A DNA stretch of 6,594 nt from an uncultured Desulfovibrio sp. (GCF_949282365.1 NZ_CASDOY010000071.1:1-6594); one strand, 5' to 3'. Positions 1 to 5,680 are shown, numbered from the stretch's first letter. Notes: generated by a model not told the origin, from the sequence alone. Program-made: numbers and translations.

Positions 1-1
1 C

Positions 2-112
2 GCGCCCGCAGCGGATGCCGGGGACGCCCCCGCCGCAGGGGAGGGCGGCGCCAAACGCCGCCGTCGCCGCCGTCGCCGCAAGCCCGCCGCCGGAGGGCAG
101 GAAGAGGCATGA
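2..112 (+). CDS. C-terminal tail of an unidentified protein, 5' end outside the window
   Basis: The frame is open from the left edge to a TGA at 110-112 and gives 36 residues. The tail is rich in Ala, Gly, Asp and Glu, then has a block of eight arginines flanked by lysines (KRRRRRRRRK), and ends in PAAGGQEEA. The arginine block is written by repeats of cgc/cgt codons. Low-complexity basic tails like this are known on RNA-binding proteins such as helicases, ribonucleases and poly(A)/CCA polymerases, but nothing here identifies the enzyme. The stop overlaps the next start in an ATGA, which supports both this frame and a shared transcript. The call rests on composition and on this overlap. Confidence 0.6.
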   Translation, partial: APAADAGDAPAAGEGGAKRRRRRRRRKPAAGGQEEA

Positions 113-576
113 GCACGCTGACGGCCGTCCGCGCCGACGCGGTACGGGAGGCCCTGGACAATTTCACGGTCCTGCTGCCCGATCTGGACGCCGGGCGGGC
201 GCTGCGCCTGCTCGGCATCGGGCGCCTGCAGTTCCGCCGCCGCGCCCGCCTGCTGGCGGAATGGCGCGGCCTGTGCATGGCCCTGTGGCGTCTGGCCCTG
301 CAGCGTTCCTTTCCCGAGGATGCCGGGAGCATGTTCCGCCAGTTCCGGGAAAGTTTCGGGCAGCGCCATGCGGACAGGGCCACGGCCCTGGCCCTGGAAC
401 GCGCCCCGGTCTACTGGCAGGTGCTGTCCGAGCGGGGGGACGCGGATTTCCGGCCCGCGGCCCGCGCGCTGGCAGGCGTCTTTTTCGAGGACGAGGCCCG
501 GGCGCAGGCCATGGCCCTGCGTCTGATGCTGCACGTCCGGCATACATATCAGTTCATCTTTGACCGCCTTATCTGA
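109..576 (+). CDS. Conserved-looking protein of unknown function, 155 aa
   Basis: I do not recognise this protein. The start ATG at 109 overlaps the preceding stop (ATGA) and is preceded by purine-rich sequence (ggagg at 91-95, then gaagagg), so translational coupling is likely. The 155 residues are rich in Arg, Leu and Ala, with an Arg-rich segment near residues 42-53 (QFRRRARLLAEWR) and another amphipathic stretch around 74-90. It looks all-helical and cytoplasmic. I see no signal peptide, membrane segment, cysteine cluster or nucleotide-binding loop. It ends 14 bases before ribF and probably shares its transcript. Codon use resembles its neighbours. The reading is supported by junctions and length, not by homology. 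Confidence 0.72.
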   Translation: MSTLTAVRADAVREALDNFTVLLPDLDAGRALRLLGIGRLQFRRRARLLAEWRGLCMALWRLALQRSFPEDAGSMFRQFRESFGQRHADRATALALERAPVYWQVLSERGDADFRPAARALAGVFFEDEARAQAMALRLMLHVRHTYQFIFDRLI

Positions 577-590
577 CCATCTGGATCGAT

Positions 591-1502
591 ATGACTACTT
601 CCTCTCCCGCTCCCGCCCGCGGCACGGCCGTCACCATCGGCAACTTCGACGGCGTCCATCAGGGCCATCAGGTCCTGATCCGGCGCGCCCTGACCTACAG
701 CGAACAATTCGGCCTGGACTGCGTGGCCATCACCTTCTGGCCGCATCCCCGGGTGCTGTTCGGCAAGCCGCACCAGCCCCTGACCAGCCGGGCGGCGCGG
801 ATGCGCCTGCTGCAGGGCCTGGGCGACCTGCGGGTGCTGGAGCTGCCCTTCACCCGCGAGCTGGCCGCGCTCTCGCCCGAGGAGTTCGTCCGGCAGCACC
901 TGCTGCCCCTGGGCCTGAAACACCTGGTCATCGGCCATGACTTCACCCTGGGCCGCGACCGCAGCGGCCAGCCCGATGTCCTGCGGGCCCTGGGCGCGAA
1001 ATACGGCTTCGACGTGGATCAGCTGCCGCCGGTGGAAGTGGGCGGGCATGTGGTCAGCTCCACCTGCCTGCGCCGGCTCATCAGCCAGGGCGACATGGTC
1101 ACGGCCGCCAGCCTGCTGGGCCACGCCTACGGCTGCGAGGGCCTGGTGGTGCACGGCGAGGGGCGCGGCACCGGCCTGGGCTTCCCCACGGCCAACATCG
1201 CCGTCCCGGACACCATGCTGCCCGCGCCCGGGGTCTACGCCACCCGCGTGGTGCTGCCGCATCTGGGCCGCACCCTGCAGGCCGTGACCAACATCGGCCG
1301 CAAGCCCACTTTCGGCGACTATGACCTGAGCATCGAGAGCTTCCTGCTGGATACGGACCTGAACCTGTACGGCTATGAGCTGCGTCTGGATTTCGTGGCC
1401 CGCCTGCGGGACGAGAAACGCTTCGATTCCGCCGACGCCCTGGTGGCCCAGATCCGCACCGACGTGGCCCGGGCCCGCGATCTGCTGACCATGTACTTCT
1501 AG
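591..1502 (+). CDS. ribF: Bifunctional riboflavin kinase/FAD synthetase RibF
   Basis: This cytoplasmic enzyme phosphorylates riboflavin to FMN and adenylylates FMN to FAD, using ATP in both steps. The N-terminal FMN adenylyltransferase half shows the nucleotidyltransferase signature GNFDGVHQGH (residues 17-26), the GHDFTLGRDRSG loop (115-126) and VSST plus Arg161 (155-161). The C-terminal kinase half shows GLGFPTAN with the PTAN metal/ATP motif (199-202), LPAPGVYA (210-217), NIGRKPTFG (234-242) and the likely catalytic Glu249 in IESFLLD. At 303 residues it has the usual family length and looks intact. The ATG at 591 lies 15 residues before the first motif. It has only a weak Shine-Dalgarno (ggat), which fits re-initiation after the upstream stop at 574-576. 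Confidence 0.97.
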   Translation: MTTSSPAPARGTAVTIGNFDGVHQGHQVLIRRALTYSEQFGLDCVAITFWPHPRVLFGKPHQPLTSRAARMRLLQGLGDLRVLELPFTRELAALSPEEFVRQHLLPLGLKHLVIGHDFTLGRDRSGQPDVLRALGAKYGFDVDQLPPVEVGGHVVSSTCLRRLISQGDMVTAASLLGHAYGCEGLVVHGEGRGTGLGFPTANIAVPDTMLPAPGVYATRVVLPHLGRTLQAVTNIGRKPTFGDYDLSIESFLLDTDLNLYGYELRLDFVARLRDEKRFDSADALVAQIRTDVARARDLLTMYF

Positions 1503-1535
1503 AGCCGTACCCTCCGTTCGGCTGGGAACGCCCCG

Positions 1536-1721
1536 GCCCTGCCGGTCAGCCTTGCCCGGGGCCAGATGGCGGCCATGGTCTGTTCCACGCAGCCCACGGT
1601 CGGCGAGCCCCTGCATCAGCTGCGGGAGGAAGGTCTCATCGACATCCGCGGCAGGCGCATCACCATCCGCCAGCCCCTGGGGCTGCTCTCGGCCCTGGGA
1701 TCCCCGGCGGAGCGCCCCTGA
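1536..1721 (+). pseudogene. Remnant of a CRP/FNR-family regulator (C-terminal helix-turn-helix only)
   Basis: In the same frame as ribF, after its TAG stop, the sequence reads LPVSLARGQMAAMV, then STQPTVGEPLHQLREEGLI, then DIRGRRITIRQPLGLLSAL, and stops at TGA 1719-1721. This matches the layout of the CRP/FNR C-terminal winged helix: an L-x-R-x-x-(L/M)-A segment, a T-V-x-x-x-L-x-x-L recognition helix, EGLI, and a wing with RGRRI. The recognition helix is altered: the family's usual E-T-V-S-R appears as QPTVGEP. There is no cyclic-nucleotide-type sensor domain and no dimerisation helix before it. The only in-frame ATG near it (1566) falls inside the domain, so a working start is not evident. 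I read it as a decayed fragment; an unusually short functional protein is less likely. Confidence 0.62.
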
Positions 1722-1730
1722 GGAGCGGTA

Positions 1731-1759
1731 TTGAGGACAGCGCCGCTCCGGCGTAAGCT
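1731..1759 (+). promoter_or_regulatory. Possible sigma70-type promoter for the PHP phosphatase gene
   Basis: TTGAGG (1731-1736) and TAAGCT (1754-1759) are separated by 17 bases, matching 4 of 6 and 3 of 6 consensus positions. Transcription would begin near 1766, leaving a leader of about 12 bases that still contains the Shine-Dalgarno. The match is modest. Confidence 0.3.
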
Positions 1760-1770
1760 GGCCGCCGGAG
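1746..1770 (+). promoter_or_regulatory. Stem covering the ribosome binding site of the PHP phosphatase gene
   Basis: CTCCGGCG (1746-1753) and CGCCGGAG (1763-1770) form a perfect 8-bp inverted repeat around a 9-base loop. The right arm contains the GGAG of the Shine-Dalgarno GGAGG (1767-1771), which sits 6 bases before the ATG at 1778. In RNA starting upstream, the site would be paired. If the candidate promoter at 1731-1759 is used, the left arm is not transcribed and the site is free. Such stems also arise by chance in GC-rich DNA. Confidence 0.4.
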
Positions 1771-1777
1771 GCAGACC

Positions 1778-2662
1778 ATGCTGGCAGACCTGCACACCCA
1801 TACCGACACGTCCCACGGCCACCACAGCGCCGCCGAGATGTATGCCGCCGCGGCAGCGGCCGGGCTGGACCTCTTCGGCCTGAGCGAGCATTCCCCCCTG
1901 CCGGAAGACTACGCCTGCAAGCTCTATGTGCCGGCCTTCCCCGGCAATTTCCCCGACTTCGTCCGCGACATGCAGGCCCTGCGTTCCCGCTGCGGGCAGC
2001 GCGCGGACCTGCCCCTGCCCCTGCTGGGCGTGGAGCTGGACTGGCTGCCCGGGCATCCCGCCTTCATGCGCGATTTCATGGCGCGCTGGCCCTTCAGCTA
2101 TGTGATCGGCTCCCTGCACTATGTGGGCCTCGTGCCCGTGGCCCGGCCCGCCGCCTGGACCGACGGCCCGGACGCCGCCCGCGCCCGCTACCGGGAGTAT
2201 TATGCGGAAATGGCCCGCATGGCGGCCAGCGGCCTGGTCAACGTGGCCTCGCACCCGGACTTCATCAAGCGTTCCTCGTACGCCATGTTCCACGAGTGGC
2301 TCGGCGAACCGGGCAGCCTGGATGCGGCGGCCCGCGCCGTGCAGGCCATGGCCGCGCATCATGTCATCATGGAAGTCTCGTCGGCGGGCTTGCGCCAGCC
2401 CTTTGCCGAGCCCTATCCCTGCCCGGCCATCATGCGTCTGGCCGCCGACTGCGGTGTGGACATCTGCCTGGCCTCGGACGCTCACGACAGGGCCGATGCG
2501 GGCGCGGGGCTCGCCGACGTGGCCCGTTATGTCCGTTCCTTCGGTTTCACCTGCCAGACCCTGCCCCTGCGGCCTGATGACATCGCCACCCGGCCTGCCG
2601 TGCTGGCGCAGGTCCGGGACTATCTGGACGGTCCCCTGCCGCGTCTGCGTTTCGCGTTGTAG
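1778..2662 (+). CDS. PHP-family histidinol-phosphatase-like metallophosphatase
   Basis: The protein (294 aa) has the full PHP metal site: DLHTHT (4-9), SEHSP (36-40), GVELDW (84-89), GSLHY (111-115), SHPD (158-161), EVSSAGLR (199-206) and SDAHD (233-237). This gives His6, His8, His38, Glu86, His114, His159, Asp234 and His236 as probable ligands of a multinuclear metal centre. The order and spacing match the HisJ/HisK type, which hydrolyses L-histidinol phosphate to histidinol in histidine synthesis. Other PHP phosphoesterases share the fold, so the substrate is inferred. It is cytoplasmic, with no signal peptide. The start has a good GGAGG. No other his gene is in the window, so context neither supports nor contradicts the role. 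The length is near that of the family and no key residue is missing. Confidence 0.88.
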   Translation: MLADLHTHTDTSHGHHSAAEMYAAAAAAGLDLFGLSEHSPLPEDYACKLYVPAFPGNFPDFVRDMQALRSRCGQRADLPLPLLGVELDWLPGHPAFMRDFMARWPFSYVIGSLHYVGLVPVARPAAWTDGPDAARARYREYYAEMARMAASGLVNVASHPDFIKRSSYAMFHEWLGEPGSLDAAARAVQAMAAHHVIMEVSSAGLRQPFAEPYPCPAIMRLAADCGVDICLASDAHDRADAGAGLADVARYVRSFGFTCQTLPLRPDDIATRPAVLAQVRDYLDGPLPRLRFAL

Positions 2663-2675
2663 GGAGCGGGCCGGC

Positions 2676-2708
2676 GGACCGTCTGCCTGGAGCGTATCGC
2701 CACGGTCC
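2676..2708. terminator. Inverted repeat between convergent genes, possible bidirectional terminator
   Basis: GGACCGT (2676-2682) and ACGGTCC (2702-2708) are perfect 7-bp arms around a 19-base loop. They fill the 48-base space between two convergent stop codons. There is no T-run on either side, so it is not a textbook intrinsic terminator; position is the main argument. Confidence 0.35.
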
Positions 2709-2710
2709 CG

Positions 2711-3667
2711 TCATGCGGGGATGTCCCGGGCGCGGGGGCGGTCCCCGCTTCCCGGACGCCTTTTGGCGTCGTCCCTGTCCCGCCTGTGCCGCCGCTGTTC
2801 CAGGACTTCCAGAAAATGGCGGACATGCGCGCCCGCTTCCAGCGGGTACAGTATCCCGTACGGTACGGAAAAATCCCAGTCCACAGGGATGGTGACCAGC
2901 GCGGGGTGGACATCCTTCCAGCATTCGAGGCTCAACAGTATCCGGTCAGGCGGGCAGGCATTGAAGACGTCGATATCATAGAAGCGGGAGGTGTCTTCGA
3001 TGCTGATCCGCGGCTGCCGTTCCAAAGCGTCGCGCACACGGTCCACGGCCGCGGAGTCCCCTCGCGCCCCCATCATCAGGCATTCTTCGTACAGGTCTTC
3101 GAGGCGCAGCTTTTTCGTCCGGGCGAGACGGTGTCCCCTGGGCACGGCGCAGCATATGCGATAACTGCCCAGCGGATAGAAGCGGCAGCGGCGCAGCCAG
3201 GCTCCCGAGTCGCAGGCTCCCACGAGGAAATCGAACTTGTCGCCCAGGGCGCCTATCTCGGCCAGGATGCCGCCGCGCGTGTCCTCGAAGGGGATGATCC
3301 GCACGGCATACTGCGGGAAGGCATCGCCGACCTCGCGCCAGAGGTCCATGAACACCGCGCAGGGATTGAGCAGGGAAGCTCCCACCCTGAATGCCGGTTT
3401 GCCGTCCGCGGCCCGGCGCCGTGCCCGGGCGACAGCCTCCCGGGAAAAGTCGAACAGACGCTGCGCGTCTTCGCAGATGGAACGCCCGGCGGCGGTCAGG
3501 CGTACGCCCCGTCTGGAGCGTTCCAGCAGGACCAAGCCGAGGTGCTCCTCCAGGGCATTGACCTGCTTCATGACGGCGTTGGGCGAGATGAACAGCCTTT
3601 CGGCCGCCCGGGTGAAACTGCCGCAGTCCGCCACGCAGACCAGTGTCTTGAGCTGGCTGTTGTACAT
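2711..3667 (-). CDS. LysR-family transcriptional regulator
   Basis: The protein has 318 residues from the chosen start. The N-terminal winged helix-turn-helix (about 1-62) reads LKTLVCVADCGSFTRAAE, then LFISPNAVMKQVNALE, then LGLVLLERSRRGVRLTAAG, which is typical LysR. A linker helix follows, then a two-lobed effector domain from about residue 93 (FRVGASLLNP) to about 290, and a very basic C-terminal tail. I chose the ATG at 3667 because AGAGGA stands 8 bases before it and the LysR homology begins at once. A TTG at 3736 would add 23 unrelated residues. The gene is divergent from the aldo/keto reductase, its likely target; LysR regulators usually also repress themselves. The effector is unknown. 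The C-terminal stop converges on the PHP gene. Confidence 0.93.
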   Translation of the reverse strand: MYNSQLKTLVCVADCGSFTRAAERLFISPNAVMKQVNALEEHLGLVLLERSRRGVRLTAAGRSICEDAQRLFDFSREAVARARRRAADGKPAFRVGASLLNPCAVFMDLWREVGDAFPQYAVRIIPFEDTRGGILAEIGALGDKFDFLVGACDSGAWLRRCRFYPLGSYRICCAVPRGHRLARTKKLRLEDLYEECLMMGARGDSAAVDRVRDALERQPRISIEDTSRFYDIDVFNACPPDRILLSLECWKDVHPALVTIPVDWDFSVPYGILYPLEAGAHVRHFLEVLEQRRHRRDRDDAKRRPGSGDRPRARDIPA

Positions 3668-3823
3668 GGTGCTGTCCTCTGTATGCGCTTCAGGTTGATA
3701 CTGTACGAGCGTATTTGCAATTCCACGGCAAAACAAGCCGGGTTATGGGAGGGGAAAGACCATTTTCCCGGGCAGGGGCGGCGGGACCTGCGTCAGCCCC
3801 CTTCCCGGGCCAGGAGGCAGCTC
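3668..3823. promoter_or_regulatory. Divergent control region between the LysR regulator and the aldo/keto reductase
   Basis: The spacer of 156 bases is visibly richer in A and T than its surroundings up to about 3765. It holds ATAC-N9-GTAT (3698-3714), TTTGC-N9-GCAAA (3714-3732), GGGAAA-N6-TTTCCC (3752-3769), and a direct repeat TTCCCGGGC at 3765-3773 and 3802-3810. A good AGGAGG (3812-3817) precedes the reductase start. The dyads are the size expected of LysR-type operators, although none is an exact T-N11-A box. I could not place a convincing promoter for the reductase. Confidence 0.5.
3708..3736 (-). promoter_or_regulatory. Possible promoter of the LysR regulator gene
   Basis: Reading the minus strand, TTGTTT (3736-3731) and TACGCT (3713-3708) are 17 bases apart. 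The two dyads at 3698-3714 and 3714-3732 cover the -10 region and the spacer with part of the -35 region. A protein bound there would block this promoter, which fits self-repression. The -10 match is weak. Confidence 0.3.
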
Positions 3824-4675
3824 ATGCAGTATGTTTTGCTGAACAACGGGGTCAGGATGCCCATCCTGGGCTTTGGCGTCTATCAAATAGAGGATGCCGC
3901 ACAGTGTGAACGGGCTGTGGCCGATGCCCTGGCGGCGGGGTACCGCCTCGTGGACACGGCGGCGGCCTATCTCAACGAGGAGGCCGTGGGCCGGGCCATC
4001 CGCACGAGCGGCATCGCCCGGGAGGACATCTTCGTCACCACCAAGCTCTGGATACAGGATGCCGGGTACGAAAGCGCCAGGGTGGCCTTCCGGCGTTCCC
4101 TCGACCGGCTGGGACTGGATTATCTGGACCTGTACCTCATCCACCAGCCGTTCAATGATTATTACGGCGCCTGGCGGGCCATGGAGGAATTGTACCGGGA
4201 GGGGCGCATCCGGGCCATCGGTGTCTGCAATTTCATGCCGGACAGGCTCGTGGATCTTATGGATCACAATGAGATCCCCCCGGTCATCGATCAGGTGGAG
4301 GTCAATCCCTTCTGCCAGCGGGAGGCTGACCGGCAGCTCATGGAGGCCCGGGGCGTCAGGATGCAGTCCTGGGCTCCCTTCGCCGAAGGGCGCAATGGCC
4401 TGTTCCGGGATCCTGTCCTGGAGGATGTCGCTGCCGGGCATGGCCGCACCGTGGCGCAGGTGGTGCTGCGCTGGCTGGTGCAGCGCGGGGTGGTCTGCAT
4501 CCCCAAGTCCGTCCACCGGGAGCGTATCGAGGAGAACTTCCGGGTCTTCGATTTCGAGCTGACCGATGCCGACATGCAGCGCATCGCTGCCCTGGATACC
4601 GGCAGGAGCTGCTTCTTTTCCCACGATGACCCGGAGATCGTGAGCTGGCTGGGGACGGTCCGCTTCGATATCTAG
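3824..4675 (+). CDS. Aldo/keto reductase, 2,5-diketo-D-gluconate reductase-like (AKR5-type)
   Basis: This cytoplasmic NAD(P)H-dependent oxidoreductase of 283 residues is a single TIM-barrel. The catalytic tetrad is Asp44, Tyr49 (VDTAAAYLNE), Lys74 (TTKLW) and His107 (LIHQP). Also visible are GFGVYQ (16-21), GRIRAIGVCNF (127-137), QVEVNPFCQ (157-165), QSWAPFAEG (181-189) and the cofactor phosphate-binding IPKS followed by RIEEN (226-238). The pattern fits the small prokaryotic AKRs that reduce 2,5-diketogluconate, methylglyoxal and other aldehydes; the true substrate cannot be read. The start is fixed by AGGAGG with 6-base spacing and by homology beginning at once. The frame is open far upstream on the strand opposite lysR, but that part is not coding. 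The divergent LysR gene probably regulates it. Confidence 0.94.
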   Translation: MQYVLLNNGVRMPILGFGVYQIEDAAQCERAVADALAAGYRLVDTAAAYLNEEAVGRAIRTSGIAREDIFVTTKLWIQDAGYESARVAFRRSLDRLGLDYLDLYLIHQPFNDYYGAWRAMEELYREGRIRAIGVCNFMPDRLVDLMDHNEIPPVIDQVEVNPFCQREADRQLMEARGVRMQSWAPFAEGRNGLFRDPVLEDVAAGHGRTVAQVVLRWLVQRGVVCIPKSVHRERIEENFRVFDFELTDADMQRIAALDTGRSCFFSHDDPEIVSWLGTVRFDI

Positions 4676-4753
4676 CCTCCCTGGCGGCAGGAGCATGCGC
4701 ACGGCTGCCCCTTCGCCGTACACGGCCGGACAGGGACAGGCGTCCAGGGCGGC

Positions 4754-4771
4754 CCGGCAGGGCCCTGCCGG
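4754..4771. repeat. Perfect 18-bp palindrome downstream of the aldo/keto reductase
   Basis: CCGGCAGGGCCCTGCCGG is self-complementary and would fold as a 7-bp stem with a GGCC loop. It lies 78 bases past the reductase stop, in the space between convergent genes. It has no T-run. It may contribute to 3'-end formation or be chance in GC-rich DNA. Confidence 0.4.
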
Positions 4772-4813
4772 CTCCAAAGCCTTCCGGCCAGTCGCCAGCG
4801 TCCTGCGGGGCTG

Positions 4814-4843
4814 CCCCTGTCCGCGGCGTTGCGGAAACAGGGG
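4814..4843. terminator. Hairpin in the convergent spacer, possible terminator
   Basis: CCCCTGTCCGC (4814-4824) pairs with GCGGAAACAGGGG (4831-4843) to give 11 base pairs with a two-base bulge and a six-base loop (GGCGTT). It lies in the 219-base gap (4676-4894) between the reductase and the AbrB-like gene, where I see no gene. Neither side has a T-run, so termination is inferred from position only. Confidence 0.35.
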
Positions 4844-4894
4844 ACGGCCGTTGCGCGGGTCGGGCGGCATGGTTTTGGCGACGGGTGTCCGGTA

Positions 4895-5401
4895 TCAGCC
4901 GTGCGGCAGCAGGCGGTGCAGCAGCCAGCTCAGGAGCGGGGCCAGCAGCAGGACGGTGTACAGACGCACCAGATGGAAGGCCAGCACGGCGGGCGCGTTG
5001 CTGCCCAGATCGGAAGCCATGCCCACCACGGCCTGCAGGCCGCCGGGGCTGGTGGCCAGGATGGCGCTGCCCGCATCCAGACCGGCCGTGCGGCAGATGA
5101 ACCAGGCCCCCAGGGCCCCGGCCAGGATGAGCAGGGCCGTGGAACCGAACATCAGGGGCGCCATGGCGCGTATCTCCAGCAGGGTGCCGCCGGTCATCAT
5201 GTTGCCCACCATGACGCCGATGGCGATCTGCGCGCCCAGCTGGAACAGGCGCGGGGTGTCGGCTTCCAGATGGCCCAGCAGTTTGACGGCCAGCACGGCC
5301 ACCACGGCCCCCAGCATGGCGCCGCCGGGGATGTGCAGGAAGGCGAAGAGCAGGCCGCCGGCGACGCCGCAGGCCATCAGGACGAGAAAGGTCGTGGACA
5401 T
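4895..5401 (-). CDS. AbrB-family inner-membrane protein, single-repeat (half-length) form
   Basis: The protein has 168 residues and several hydrophobic helices (about 3-22, 28-44, 54-70, 82-104, 136-162). It carries the repeat signature of the AbrB family (once called putative ammonia monooxygenase): HIPGGAMLGA (23-32), QLGAQIAIGVMVG (54-66), and SPGGLQAVVGMASDLGSNAPAVL with His143 and Arg146 (118-146). This is the integral-membrane family named after E. coli AbrB, not the Bacillus DNA-binding AbrB. Usual members are about 350 residues with two such repeats; here there is one, so a dimer or a partner half would be expected. The substrate is unknown. I chose the ATG at 5401 because GGAGGAA stands just before it; an in-frame ATG at 5437 lacks this. 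Confidence 0.86.
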   Translation of the reverse strand: MSTTFLVLMACGVAGGLLFAFLHIPGGAMLGAVVAVLAVKLLGHLEADTPRLFQLGAQIAIGVMVGNMMTGGTLLEIRAMAPLMFGSTALLILAGALGAWFICRTAGLDAGSAILATSPGGLQAVVGMASDLGSNAPAVLAFHLVRLYTVLLLAPLLSWLLHRLLPHG

Positions 5402-5432
5402 GGTTCCTCCGTACGCCCGGAAGGGCAGGGCC

Positions 5433-5462
5433 ATCATGCGGCAGCAGGGGGGAGGCGGTCAA
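5433..5462 (-). promoter_or_regulatory. Probable sigma70-type promoter of the AbrB-family gene
   Basis: On the minus strand TTGACC (5462-5457) and CATGAT (5438-5433) are 18 bases apart, matching 5 of 6 and 4 of 6 consensus positions. Transcription would start near 5426, about 25 bases before the ATG at 5401. This start would leave the alternative ATG at 5437 untranscribed, which supports the shorter protein. Confidence 0.42.
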
Positions 5463-5478
5463 GGTTGCGTGTGCAACC
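5463..5478. promoter_or_regulatory. Perfect dyad next to the -35 box, possible operator
   Basis: GGTTGC-GTGT-GCAACC is a perfect 6+4+6 inverted repeat that abuts the candidate -35 box of the AbrB-family gene. Its centre would be about 44 bases upstream of the predicted start, a usual place for an activator. It does not fit the CRP or FNR consensus. In RNA it could also form a tetraloop hairpin. Confidence 0.4.
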
Positions 5479-5495
5479 ATATGCCCGGCAGAGGG

Positions 5496-5548
5496 GCGGC
5501 GCAGGGCAGCTTCCCTGTCGCCGCGCTGCCGAAGGGCGCGGGGACAGG
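5496..5548. repeat. Two overlapping, mutually exclusive stems upstream of the AbrB-family gene
   Basis: Segment 5514-5526 can pair with 5536-5548 over 13 positions with one mismatch and a 9-base loop. The overlapping segment 5513-5524 can instead pair with 5496-5506 over 11 base pairs with one bulged T and a 6-base loop. Both cannot exist at once, an arrangement resembling leader switches. It lies upstream of the predicted promoter, so it would matter only for a transcript entering from further upstream. No flanking T-run is seen. Confidence 0.42.
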
Positions 5549-5655
5549 CGCGGGCGAGACGGGGGACGGCTCCTTTCTCCGGCCCGGCAGGGGAGGAGCG
5601 GCGGGCGGGAGGAGAACGGGAAGGCGGCATCCGCGGGCCCGGGAGATCACGGCCC

Positions 5656-5680
5656 GGGGAGACCGGGGACCGGGAGAGGG
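5656..5680 (+). other. G-quadruplex-type motif in the tyrA/AbrB gap
   Basis: Four runs of three or more G (5656-5659, 5665-5668, 5672-5674, 5678-5680) are joined by loops of 5, 3 and 3 bases. This satisfies the usual quadruplex pattern on the plus strand, which is the template for the minus-strand genes. Confidence 0.4.

Noticed and set aside
15..563. Plus-strand open frame in the first 560 bases
   Set aside because: It is a Pro/Ala/Gly/Arg-rich shadow of the 155-residue gene; the ATGA overlap and spacing to ribF favour the other frame.
549..1616. Long minus-strand open frame opposite ribF
   Set aside because: It is antisense to a certain gene, has low-complexity Gln/Gly/His-rich content and no motif; stop-poor antisense frames are common at high GC.
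1552..1734. Small plus-strand frame of 60 codons behind ribF
   Set aside because: It is a shifted frame over the CRP/FNR remnant; the meaningful translation is in the ribF frame.
1616..2485. Long minus-strand open frame opposite the PHP gene
   Set aside because: The opposite strand encodes all PHP metal motifs; this frame has none of its own.
3668..3736. Longer LysR protein from a TTG at 3736
   Set aside because: The extra 23 residues have no LysR similarity and lie over the dyads of the control region; the ATG at 3667 has a good AGAGGA.
2786..3823. Open frame on the plus strand that runs through the whole lysR gene into the aldo/keto reductase, suggesting a 629-residue fusion protein
   Set aside because: The N-terminal 346 residues are the antisense of lysR with no domain sense. 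The reductase has its own AGGAGG and ATG at 3824, where family similarity begins.
5402..5437. Longer AbrB-family protein from an ATG at 5437
   Set aside because: It has no Shine-Dalgarno and overlaps the predicted -10 box; the ATG at 5401 has GGAGGAA and is followed directly by the first membrane helix.
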